DNA of 20,378 nucleotides from a virus. The notes beneath the pieces were generated by a model. The model worked only from the letters and a program-made list of their open reading frames with translations. It made no database searches and had not been told where the DNA came from. The stretch spans positions 1-20,378 of IMG/VR virus record IMGVR_UViG_3300035661_000376; one strand, written 5' to 3'. The position numbers and the translations under genes were made by a program. Positions 11,585 through 19,074 of the stretch are shown here, in pieces. The stretch's first letter is position 1; the number at the start of each line of letters is the position of its first letter.

Positions 11585-13974
11585 TACGCGCAGTCGGGCC
11601 GAATAATGCGGCCATAGCAATAGTAGGAGAATTTCCGCATGAGCAGGATATCGCTACAGGAGAGCCATTCCGGGGTATGCCTGGGGTAGAACTCACGAAG
11701 CTCATGCGAGAGGCTGGAATTCCAAGGGAGAGTTGCTACCTGACAATGGTATGCACTTCCAAGGCACCTTCAGGCAGGACGGGGGGACTTGTAGCGCTGA
11801 AGAAGAAAGACATTACTCCAGCCCATGTCTATTACAACGGCAGGATGGTGCTACCCCAGGTAGTGGAGGGGATTGAGCGGCTACGGCAGGAACTCCTAGC
11901 CCTCAAACCTAATGTTGTCTGTGCCATTGGGGACTTGGCGCTGTGGGCGCTCACTGGGGAGTGGGGTGCGATGAACTGGAGGTCGTCTGTGATGGTCTCC
12001 ACACTCATCCCAGACTTGAAAGTTATCCCTACGATCTCCCCGGCACTTCTGAATATGCAATGGAATCTGCGCCCGATTCTGCTGCATGACCTGAAGCGGG
12101 TGGCCAGGCACAAGGACAATCCACGGGTTTCTCGCACGGATTACAAACTTGTAATACGCCCAAGTTATTCCCAAGCTGCCGACACCCTGGATTCCCTCAT
12201 CACCTCTGCCTCAGCCGCTCTCAGCGCTGGCCACAAGCTCAAACTCGGTGCTGACATTGAAACCCGTGCAGGGCACATTGCCTGCATCGCCTTCGCCTGG
12301 AGTTCCTCAGAGGCCATCTGCATCCCCCTCATGTGCCAACACTCTGACGAAGGCTACTGGACTCTGGAAGAAGAATCTCAGCTCGTACTCCGCATGATTC
12401 GCCTCATGTCACTGGTGCAAATCATTGGGCAGAACTGGAACTATGATGCGCAGTACATCTATCGCTATTGGCACTTCCTCTGCCCGGACGTGCAAGATAC
12501 AATGATTCAGCAGCATTCCTGCTTCTCCAACCTCCCGAAAAATCTGGCCTTCCTCTCTTCGATGTATCTGGAGGATCACCTGTACTGGAAGGATGACCGC
12601 ACTAATTGGACTGACGGCCCCAAGGGGGAGGGTGAGGACAAGTACTGGATTTACAACTGCACGGACTCCCTGCGTACTCTTGCAATCCATGAAGTCCTGG
12701 CACAGGTTGTGAAATCCCTTAAGCTCGAAGCTGTCAACGCCTTCCAGCAATCCCTCGCCCCCTGTGTTCTCAAGACCATGAATCGTGGGATCCGCATGGA
12801 TACGCGCAGACGTGCTGCCTTCTCCCAGGAACTCCTGCAGGCACGAGCTGCCCGAGAAACCTGGATGGCGGAAGTCCTTGGCCACCCAGTCAACATCCGT
12901 TCTCCTAAGCAGATGCAGGAACTTTTCTACGAAGAGCTCGCGCAGAAGAAAGTGCTCAAGCGGAACGCAGAAGGCGGCATGTCACCCACAACCAATGATG
13001 AGGCCTTGCACAAACTGGCAATGCGGGAGCCAATACTTCAGCCCCTCACCCGCACAATCTCTGAACTGCGCTCTCTGGGAGTTTTCAACTCAACTTTCGT
13101 GGAAGCTCAGCTGGACACAGATGGCCGCATCCGTACCACTTTCAATATCTGTGGGACTGAGACTTACAGGTTCGCCTCTAGCAAGAACGCCTTTGGCTCC
13201 GGGCTGAATTGCCAGAACATCCCGAAGGGCGGGGAAGTCGAAGGCGGCGGCTTGTCCCTGCCGAATGTCCGCAAACTCTTCATTCCTGACCCCGGCATGG
13301 CCATGTTCGATATTGACTTAGACAGTGCTGACTTACGAATTGTGACATGGGAGAGTGACTGCAAGTGGATGAAAGACCACTTCGCCAATGGCAGGAAGCC
13401 CTATGTGGAAGTCATGCGGGAGTATTACCGCAATCCCAGTATGACAAAGAAGTCACATCCCAGGGAATATGGCATGTTCAAATCACTGTGCCACGGGACA
13501 AACTACCTGGGAACTGCCGATGGCATTGCACCGCGCATTGGCCTGCTTGTGCATGAAACCGAGCGAATCCAGAAATGGTACTTTGGGCTTGCGCCGGAAA
13601 TCAAACGCTGGCAGGAGGATATCAAAAAGCAGGTCAGTGGCCGCCGGTACGTGCAAAATGCCTTTGGCTATCGCATACACTTCTTTGACAGGATAGAAGG
13701 GACTATCTTCAATCAGGCAGTCGCATGGATACCACAATCAACAGTAGGCTGCCTCATCAATCGTGCCTATGTCAACATCCACAACAACCTGCCAGAGGCT
13801 GAAGTCCTACTCCAAGTCCACGACTCCTTGATGGGGCAGGTGCCCATAGAAGGCAAGGAGCACTGGTTGAAGAGGATTGTAGAGGAAGCGCAGATTGTCA
13901 TCCCCTACAGTGACCCGCTGGTGATTCCGGTGGGAATTGTCAGTAGTGAGAAAAGCTGGGGGGATTGTGAGTAG
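11581..13974 (+). CDS. Family A DNA polymerase with N-terminal UDG-like domain (797 aa)
   Basis: This is the phage replicative DNA polymerase. Residues 1-175 resemble family 4 uracil-DNA glycosylase: GEFPHEQDIATGEPFRG (16-32), YLTMVCTSKAP (53-63) and VIPTISPALL (148-157). The usual HP of the last motif is SP (Ser153), and the Fe-S Cys pattern is absent, so glycosylase activity is doubtful. The 3'-5' exonuclease has Asp225/Glu227, Asn285/Asp289 and Tyr358/Asp362. The polymerase has motif A DLDSADLR (579-586), motif B with Lys634, His638 and Tyr642, and motif C VHDS (746-749). The Phe762 position of E. coli Pol I is His here. SPO1 polymerase also carries a UDG-like domain. Confidence 0.93.
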   Translation: MIRAVGPNNAAIAIVGEFPHEQDIATGEPFRGMPGVELTKLMREAGIPRESCYLTMVCTSKAPSGRTGGLVALKKKDITPAHVYYNGRMVLPQVVEGIERLRQELLALKPNVVCAIGDLALWALTGEWGAMNWRSSVMVSTLIPDLKVIPTISPALLNMQWNLRPILLHDLKRVARHKDNPRVSRTDYKLVIRPSYSQAADTLDSLITSASAALSAGHKLKLGADIETRAGHIACIAFAWSSSEAICIPLMCQHSDEGYWTLEEESQLVLRMIRLMSLVQIIGQNWNYDAQYIYRYWHFLCPDVQDTMIQQHSCFSNLPKNLAFLSSMYLEDHLYWKDDRTNWTDGPKGEGEDKYWIYNCTDSLRTLAIHEVLAQVVKSLKLEAVNAFQQSLAPCVLKTMNRGIRMDTRRRAAFSQELLQARAARETWMAEVLGHPVNIRSPKQMQELFYEELAQKKVLKRNAEGGMSPTTNDEALHKLAMREPILQPLTRTISELRSLGVFNSTFVEAQLDTDGRIRTTFNICGTETYRFASSKNAFGSGLNCQNIPKGGEVEGGGLSLPNVRKLFIPDPGMAMFDIDLDSADLRIVTWESDCKWMKDHFANGRKPYVEVMREYYRNPSMTKKSHPREYGMFKSLCHGTNYLGTADGIAPRIGLLVHETERIQKWYFGLAPEIKRWQEDIKKQVSGRRYVQNAFGYRIHFFDRIEGTIFNQAVAWIPQSTVGCLINRAYVNIHNNLPEAEVLLQVHDSLMGQVPIEGKEHWLKRIVEEAQIVIPYSDPLVIPVGIVSSEKSWGDCE

Positions 13975-13982
13975 GCTACTGG

Positions 13983-14564
13983 CTACCACCTAGCCCAGAC
14001 ACCAAATCCAGCAAAGGTATCCAGCCCCCTGCCCTGCACTTGCGTGGCCTCAGCAATAGCCCCCAAGTGCAGGGCTTTTACTTGCAACAATTCCTGCCGC
14101 ACATACGCCTTCACCGCTGGCATCCCGCCCTGCACTCCAGCATACATCCCTGCTTCCGAGTGCTGCTGCACACCCACCCAAGGCAGTGGCTCCTCCTTTA
14201 CATACTGCGTGGTGACTCCAGTCGCTGTGTCCAACACCGTAGTTACAGTTTGCGGGTGGTCATCGGCTGCCACCTGGCTCGCACTCACAACCGACTGCGC
14301 TGCGTCATCTTGCACAGCCTGCGGGAGTTTCAGCTTGTGCTTCACAGCTGGCCTGTATGCCCGCACCTTCGCAGCAGGCACTGCCACATCTTCCTTCACC
14401 TCCCTGCGAACCTGTGGGGCCGCCGCTGCCAGTACCGCAACATCCGGCTTCGGCTCCCTCACCACTGGCTTCAGCAATGACCAAGAGAGACTCACAATCG
14501 CCGCTGTGGCTGCAATAACCACAACAACTCCCCCAATCAGGTAATATTTTGTCCTATTGTCCAT
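13983..14564 (-). CDS. Membrane-anchored lysis-cassette protein, function unknown (193 aa)
   Basis: Residues 8-31 form one N-terminal hydrophobic helix (YYLIGGVVVVIAATAAIVSL), so the rest is probably periplasmic. A Val/Pro/Lys-rich stretch follows (about 32-85), then a Thr/Val-rich part (TVTTVLDTATGVTTQYVKEEPLPWVGV) and a C-terminus that repeats short strands and ends in DTFAGFGVWARW. The aromatic end resembles an outer-membrane beta-signal. Similar proteins occur in phage lysis regions by my recollection. A spanin-like role is possible from position, next to endolysin and holin, but no Rz/Rz1 pair or lipobox is seen. It is the last gene of the leftward unit, 8 nt from the polymerase stop. 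Confidence 0.7.
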   Translation of the reverse strand: MDNRTKYYLIGGVVVVIAATAAIVSLSWSLLKPVVREPKPDVAVLAAAAPQVRREVKEDVAVPAAKVRAYRPAVKHKLKLPQAVQDDAAQSVVSASQVAADDHPQTVTTVLDTATGVTTQYVKEEPLPWVGVQQHSEAGMYAGVQGGMPAVKAYVRQELLQVKALHLGAIAEATQVQGRGLDTFAGFGVWARW

Positions 14565-14567
14565 TCC

Positions 14568-15065
14568 TCATCCCTCCATGCACTGTTTGTATTCCTGCTG
14601 TCTGCGTGTCGCAAGCCCCCCACACAGATGCTTGTACCTGGCATCTGCGCAGTCCTTGCCTTGATAGTACGTCCAGCGAAGAATCTCCCCACACGCCCCT
14701 TTGTAGTCTCCAGCATTCACCTTCTGCACCAGCCGCGAATTGCAAAAAGCCTTCCCTCCGATGTTATAGGCCAGCCCCACAAAAGCATCATACTCCCCCT
14801 GCGCCAACGGCACATGCACACACTGCTTCAGCGCCCCTTCAAAGGTGCCAATATCACGCAGTGCCCGACCGAGTGCCCGCTGTGGTGTCGTGGTATCTCC
14901 CAGCCGCACTCCAGCAGTCGTTCCAAACCCTATTGTCGGAACATCTCCTGCAACGGGAATAGTTGCCTTGCTGCTGTACCCCTCCTGCCCCACAATGGCC
15001 ACAAGCCCTGCGGCACTCAGCACCAGCCCGGCAATCGCGGTACGCCTGCGGTTCTCCGGCGCCAT
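14568..15065 (-). CDS. SAR endolysin, lysozyme family GH24 (165 aa)
   Basis: It cleaves the host peptidoglycan at the end of infection. A basic N-terminus (RRR) and a weak Gly/Ala-rich hydrophobic helix (about 9-26, AIAGLVLSAAGLVAIVG) form a signal-arrest-release anchor. The catalytic Glu28 sits directly after it, followed by GDVPTIGFGTT (40-50) with Asp41 and Thr44 as the other active-site residues. Six Cys lie in the mature domain (82, 108, 125, 139, 148, 162) and none in the anchor, so P1 Lyz-type Cys activation is not expected and R21-like release is more likely. The start overlaps the holin stop by one base. Confidence 0.92.
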   Translation of the reverse strand: MAPENRRRTAIAGLVLSAAGLVAIVGQEGYSSKATIPVAGDVPTIGFGTTAGVRLGDTTTPQRALGRALRDIGTFEGALKQCVHVPLAQGEYDAFVGLAYNIGGKAFCNSRLVQKVNAGDYKGACGEILRWTYYQGKDCADARYKHLCGGLATRRQQEYKQCMEG

Positions 15066-15316
15066 CAGAGTTCCTCAGTCCCAGAGTCCACAGCACTCCC
15101 CTCTTCGGCTTCCCGGCGCTGCACCAGAAGCCTTGCAATGAGGGCAGCTACAGTCACCACAAAGGTAAGCCCTGCAAACAGCATCTGCGGCAGCCTATCC
15201 CCAACAATCGGCAATGCCACTTCAACCCCAGAAAGCACTGCCACCAGCAACATCAACCGGAAGCTCCAGGCTTTTCTGACTACCCATTTCCAGTCATCCA
15301 ACAGTACCTTTTCCAT
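15065..15316 (-). CDS. Putative holin (83 aa)
   Basis: DDWKWVVRKAWSFRLMLLVA followed by two hydrophobic helices (about 16-37 and 45-66) and a charged C-terminal tail (RREAEEG...TEEL) match small phage proteins of the DUF7940 type found next to endolysins. Two membrane spans with both ends likely inside resemble class II holins. A further ATG at 15322 exists, but GGAGGGG is only suitably spaced for the ATG at 15316. Translation is coupled to the endolysin by a 1-nt overlap. Holin activity is inferred from topology and neighbours. Confidence 0.7.
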   Translation of the reverse strand: MEKVLLDDWKWVVRKAWSFRLMLLVAVLSGVEVALPIVGDRLPQMLFAGLTFVVTVAALIARLLVQRREAEEGSAVDSGTEEL

Positions 15317-15333
15317 CCCCATCCCCTCCAGCT

Positions 15334-15600
15334 TCAGCTCACAATCGTAGTCGTATTCACCAGCAACCAGTTCACCCCATCACTCCTACAGAGCTTTGCT
15401 CCACCAGTAGCATCTGACACCTCGATGTACTTCCCAGTGCTTCCACTTGCCAAAGGTAGTGTGGCCAGCGTGTACACTGGCATCTGCATCGGCGCATTGG
15501 AAGTCAGTCCCTTCTGTAACAGCGTAAACCAAGTCACCCAAGATACCGCAGTCACCTTCTCCACACCTTGAGGGGCAGGAGGCAGCGTAATAAATCCCAT
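15334..15600 (-). CDS. Short tail-fibre-domain protein (88 aa)
   Basis: The C-terminal half (PVYTLATLPLASGSTGKYIEVSDATGG...SDGVNWLLV) matches the small beta-domain often found at fibre or baseplate proteins: VxTLP...TGxxIxVSDAxGG...SDGxxW. The N-terminus has a short Trp-rich helix (SWVTWFTLLQKG). AAAGGA supports the ATG at 15600; an in-frame TTG at 15606 is less likely. It sits between the gp10-like protein and the holin, starting 2 nt after the upstream stop. It is probably a small virion tip or fibre component; function is inferred. Confidence 0.65.
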   Translation of the reverse strand: MGFITLPPAPQGVEKVTAVSWVTWFTLLQKGLTSNAPMQMPVYTLATLPLASGSTGKYIEVSDATGGAKLCRSDGVNWLLVNTTTIVS

Positions 15601-15602
15601 CG

Positions 15603-17297
15603 TCAACGTCCTTTAGTCTGTGGTGCAACATCAGCCCCACCAATGTCGATCAGGAGTTCCTCCACGCGCAGCGGTGTATTGTCCACATGACGGAAGTGGA
15701 AGGCCCTGCGGCGTGTCGCTCCAAGGCGCAGAGTCCGCACTCGCGGGGAGTTCATAGCAAGCGCGCGGAAGCCTGACCAACTTTTGTAGTCTGTGTCAGA
15801 ATAGCGCAGGTATCCGGTCGTCAGTACTTTATCCCCCTTCACTTCAGCGGCGGCAATCCGGGTCAATGTGGAGGTTTCGCCTGGGGAAAGGTTCTTCGTC
15901 ACGATGTTGAAGTCAATCGGGCCAGTGTAGTCAGTGTAGGTAGTTGTGTCCAGCTTCTCCACCACCCCACTTGCAACATCCAGCAGGAGATTGTTCCCTG
16001 CGGAGGCAATGGCAGTGAAGTAGGAGTTGGAAGTGATACTCACTTGGCAGTTCCCTGCAACAGTCCCTGCAACTGGAATAATCGCCCCTACCAATGCATC
16101 TCCAGCCTCTGTAACCAAAATATTCCCATGAGAGTCCAGCAAATACATGGAATACTCAATGGTATAGGTGAAGTAAGTCGCGGTCGCTGATGTTACCAGA
16201 AACATCCCGTTGAACAGTGGGTTTGTTGCCCCAGTAATCACCACATACGTTCCTGCCAGTGGGAGTGTGCCTGTCATCGTTCCTGTGACAGTTGTGAGGT
16301 CACTCCCAAGGGTCAGAGTTACTGGAACTGTTGCTGTGGCCTTTCCACTTGACCAGTATGTCCAGTGCTTCTCTGTGAGGTTATAACACAACGTGATGGC
16401 ACTTCCCACCAGCGACAGGATGTAAAATAGTCTCCCACTGATTGCCAGAGGATACCCATACACCCCTGACAAGTCATCCAAATCCAGTATACTATCGATA
16501 CTCGGTGTAGACACTGGGGTGATCTGTGCCCCAGTGATCATCGAGACTGAACGGCCAGTGAGGGTCTGGGAAAGGAAGAATATTGCATCTCCCAGTTTTG
16601 CTATTGAGCCAGCAGCAGCACACCCAATGGCCTGCGTGAGGTTCTGCGCGTAGCTCAGAGGGCTTCCTGGGGGCGGATTTGCGGCATCCCAATAGAACGT
16701 AGTCGAATACTGGCTAAAGCTCACCAGATAGGTAAGATAGTGCCCAATTGCAACTGAAATCCCCGTCATATCAGAGACGGTGAGGAAATTCAGTGCAGTC
16801 CATGAAAGGGGGTTAGCCAAGTCGGAACCGTAGATTCTCCCTGCAGGAGTCTTCACATAGTACGTTCCATCCAGGTAGGCCACCCCAGGGACTGTTATTG
16901 CTGGATAGTCTGGGTCAGTCACCTTAGATACGGTAGTTCCGTCGAACTGCCACATGCCTGCCGTGGACTTCAGCACAACATACGGTGTTGTGATGTACGG
17001 GGGATTGGCGACGAATTGATACTGCAGCCCCGCTACAGTTACAGCAGGGATTGTCCAGGAAGTCCAAGGAGCCGCAAGCAACACAATCTTGTCAGCGATA
17101 ATTGCATAGCTATTCCCTGACATTGTGAAAGCTCCCTGCCCGGTGCCGGCAGAGAACTGATGCACCAAAGACAGCCCTGGTCTTTTCGCTACCTTTTTCT
17201 CCCCATTGACTGTCTGCACATAGCCATTCAGGATATAGGAATCGGACATTGGCAGCCCATTCCGCGACTCGATTTCAACCGCCAGAGAGAGCCTCAT
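15603..17297 (-). CDS. P22 gp10-like packaged-DNA stabilisation/tail hub protein (564 aa)
   Basis: The pattern resembles P22 gp10 and its podoviral relatives, which close the portal and hold the packaged DNA. It has KKVAKRPGLSLV (34-45), repeated beta-blade-like segments, the central FYWDAANPPPGSPLSYAQNL...AIGCAAAGSIAKLGDAIFFLS region (about 205-250) and a C-terminus (RYSDTDYKSWSGFRAL...RVRTLRLGATRRRAFHFRHV) like the gp10 end. An inserted Thr/Val/Gly-rich stretch (about 325-405) may be an added beta domain. At 564 aa it is somewhat longer than P22 gp10 (472 aa). This is the clearest podovirus hint in the window. It precedes lysis genes and follows fibre genes. Confidence 0.7.
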   Translation of the reverse strand: MRLSLAVEIESRNGLPMSDSYILNGYVQTVNGEKKVAKRPGLSLVHQFSAGTGQGAFTMSGNSYAIIADKIVLLAAPWTSWTIPAVTVAGLQYQFVANPPYITTPYVVLKSTAGMWQFDGTTVSKVTDPDYPAITVPGVAYLDGTYYVKTPAGRIYGSDLANPLSWTALNFLTVSDMTGISVAIGHYLTYLVSFSQYSTTFYWDAANPPPGSPLSYAQNLTQAIGCAAAGSIAKLGDAIFFLSQTLTGRSVSMITGAQITPVSTPSIDSILDLDDLSGVYGYPLAISGRLFYILSLVGSAITLCYNLTEKHWTYWSSGKATATVPVTLTLGSDLTTVTGTMTGTLPLAGTYVVITGATNPLFNGMFLVTSATATYFTYTIEYSMYLLDSHGNILVTEAGDALVGAIIPVAGTVAGNCQVSITSNSYFTAIASAGNNLLLDVASGVVEKLDTTTYTDYTGPIDFNIVTKNLSPGETSTLTRIAAAEVKGDKVLTTGYLRYSDTDYKSWSGFRALAMNSPRVRTLRLGATRRRAFHFRHVDNTPLRVEELLIDIGGADVAPQTKGR

Positions 17298-17298
17298 A

Positions 17299-18087
17299 CT
17301 AGTAGCCTATTGCCAGAAACTGCGCATAGGAGTTAGCTGTGGTCGTACCCCCAACACCAATTTGGAGAGTTGCTGGCAGCGTTTGCTGTGCCCAAAGTGT
17401 GACATTATTAGTGTCATCAGTAGACGTAACTGTTACAAATGCAGCAACAACTCCGTTCGGGAAGGGCGTCTGATAAGTGACAGTTACGTGAGAGCCGCTG
17501 AAGCCATTTACATTAACCCTCCCGAATTTAAGAACAAGCCCCACGGGATACCCAGGGATAGAGAAGGAAGTGTCACTTCCTGCGGCAGAATAGGCAAACT
17601 GGCCCAGGTTCACCGCTGCCGACGGTCGTGCGGCAGCGGCACAGTATACTTGGCCAGAAGTCTGCATTTGCCAATACCCCTGTACCCAGGTGAGTTCGAC
17701 TGCATTTGGCAAGCCTGAAGGAATGAGAAAGGAAGGTATGCCCAGCCCCATATAGTTATCAGGAGACAGGATTGTATCAGTCCCCCCACAAGCAATTGTA
17801 ATTGAATGTGACTGTGGCGAAAGTATTGTGAAATTCGTGCCAGGCACTGGGGAGGTCGGAAGCGTAATTGTCCCACTGACCTCCGCCGGGACAATTATCT
17901 TTCCAGACTGTGCTGGCACTAATGTCACGGGCGCAGTCACATTCACCACATTAAGCCCTGCGATTGGAGTTCCTAGCATCGCGCTCACGGCAGCTGATTT
18001 CATCACCCCTAGCTGTGAAAGCACCACCAACTCATCCCCAGTTAGACCTGTCGCGACTGGCAATTGTGGTATTGTTACGTTTCCCAT
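17299..18087 (-). CDS. Tail fibre protein with gp53-like C-terminus (262 aa)
   Basis: AGGAAA precedes the ATG. The N-terminus (VTIPQLPVATGLTGDELVVLSQLGV, residues 4-28) is the common fibre-attachment motif (xLPxAxxLTGxExVxxxQxG). The middle is beta-rich and Thr/Val/Pro-rich. The C-terminus (TPFPNGVVAAFVTVTST...QFLAIGY) matches the gp53-like tail-fibre receptor-binding domain, with FPNG and a final ...F.AIGY. It probably contacts the host receptor. It ends two bases before the gp10-like gene start. Confidence 0.8.
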   Translation of the reverse strand: MGNVTIPQLPVATGLTGDELVVLSQLGVMKSAAVSAMLGTPIAGLNVVNVTAPVTLVPAQSGKIIVPAEVSGTITLPTSPVPGTNFTILSPQSHSITIACGGTDTILSPDNYMGLGIPSFLIPSGLPNAVELTWVQGYWQMQTSGQVYCAAAARPSAAVNLGQFAYSAAGSDTSFSIPGYPVGLVLKFGRVNVNGFSGSHVTVTYQTPFPNGVVAAFVTVTSTDDTNNVTLWAQQTLPATLQIGVGGTTTANSYAQFLAIGY

Positions 18088-18154
18088 AATGGTTATTTCC
18101 TAGGTTAAGCTTCTGTTGAAGGTGCAGAGACGGTAGCCACCGCCAGCCCCATAC

Positions 18155-18418
18155 CTACTTATCTGCCTTTCCATCCAGCTTATCTTCAATCTTGTCCAGC
18201 TTCTTGAAAAGCGCCTCTATCGTATGCTCAAAGTCATCACGTCGAAGATAGTTCCCTGCCACCAGCACTTCAATCTGACCGACCTTTTCTGTCAGGGCTT
18301 TGTCTGCCACTTGCAGATCTTTCACAGCTTGCCAGACAGCATTGAGCAGAAATCCAATGAGAGCCCCAAAGCCAGTCAGTAGCCAGTTTATGATTGATTG
18401 TTCCATCTGTATTCCCAT
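18155..18418 (-). CDS. Holin-like membrane/coiled-coil protein (87 aa)
   Basis: Residues 9-31 form an N-terminal membrane helix (INWLLTGFGALIGFLLNAVW). A long charged coiled coil follows (KDLQVADKALTEKVGQIEVL and EALFKKLDKIEDKLD). This arrangement is common in small phage membrane proteins (XhlA-like in layout) found near tail or lysis genes. The ATG at 18418 lacks a good Shine-Dalgarno; the ATG at 18406 (MEQSIINWLL) with GGGAA upstream is an equally good start, giving 83 aa. A second holin, antiholin or tail-associated role is possible; none is shown. Confidence 0.7.
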   Translation of the reverse strand: MGIQMEQSIINWLLTGFGALIGFLLNAVWQAVKDLQVADKALTEKVGQIEVLVAGNYLRRDDFEHTIEALFKKLDKIEDKLDGKADK

Positions 18419-18462
18419 GTTTGTGGAAGGCTGTCAGTTCTCAGCGGTCTCTTGCGGCTGGT

Positions 18463-18723
18463 TCAGTGTGAATTGTTTCCACGGTATTCCTTTGGCAACT
18501 GCTTGCGCTCCAGCTCATCGACATAACTGGCGAAACAGTGCTGTTTGTCAACCCAAAGGATACAATCTACAGTAATTCTAACGGCATCCCAGACTTTGCT
18601 CCTCTTGCTATTCCGCCAGCATCTAGCTGAGAATGTTTCATCTGCATAGCCACATAGTAGTGTGTTGCAAAACTGATCCAGCGCAATTAGAATTTGCTTT
18701 AGGTGGAATAAAATCTGCTTCAT
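18463..18723 (-). CDS. Conserved small phage protein (86 aa)
   Basis: The pattern (LIALDQFCNTLLCGYADETFSARCWR...WDAVRITVDCI...DKQHCFASYVDELERKQLPKEYR) is one I know from many phage genomes, with a conserved G-x-x-D-E-T-x-S-A-R motif (25-34) and a final LPxEYR. Function is unknown; such genes usually sit near lysis or tail genes. The N-terminal helix is hydrophobic but short. The ATG overlaps the upstream stop (ATGA), so it is translated together with the gene at 18720. Confidence 0.75.
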   Translation of the reverse strand: MKQILFHLKQILIALDQFCNTLLCGYADETFSARCWRNSKRSKVWDAVRITVDCILWVDKQHCFASYVDELERKQLPKEYRGNNSH

Positions 18724-19073
18724 GCCAAGATTTCCGCGGCTCTTTCTGCAGCGAGTAGTCCAGCGGCTTCCAGCGCCTGCACTCCAGAGATTGTTGCCTG
18801 ATCATCGAGGTTTATTTCTTCTGCAAGTTTGAACTTATCCAGCCAAACTTCAACCTGAACGCTCGATTTAGCTGCCGTATAAATTGCAGCGAGTTCCACA
18901 TCTGTAAAGCGGTTCATGTATGCCAGTTTGGTCAATGTGCGAACACTCGGGATAGTCGCAATGGGTTCTTCGACCAATCTGTAAAATGGATAGTGCGCGG
19001 CGCAGAAATCTTCGCTGGCATCAATTGTATTGACCACGCTCCCATCTACTGCATCAAGGACTTCATATCTCAT
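18720..19073 (-). CDS. Small tail-region protein (117 aa)
   Basis: The N-terminal third (YEVLDAVDGSVVNTIDASEDFCAAHYPFYRLVEE) resembles a small beta unit. The rest is a helical domain with the recurring phage pattern LTKLAYMNRFTDVELAAIYTAAKSSVQVEVWLDKFKLAEEINL...GVQALEAAGLLAAERAAEIL. Such proteins follow fibre genes and may be fibre-assembly or accessory factors; this is a position-based inference. GGAG precedes the ATG and the upstream fibre stop is one base away. Confidence 0.7.
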   Translation of the reverse strand: MRYEVLDAVDGSVVNTIDASEDFCAAHYPFYRLVEEPIATIPSVRTLTKLAYMNRFTDVELAAIYTAAKSSVQVEVWLDKFKLAEEINLDDQATISGVQALEAAGLLAAERAAEILA

Positions 19074-19074
19074 T

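Noticed and set aside
14628-15350. Rightward 240-aa open frame
   Set aside because: Antisense to the endolysin and holin genes; Pro/Ser/His-rich composition typical of shadows.
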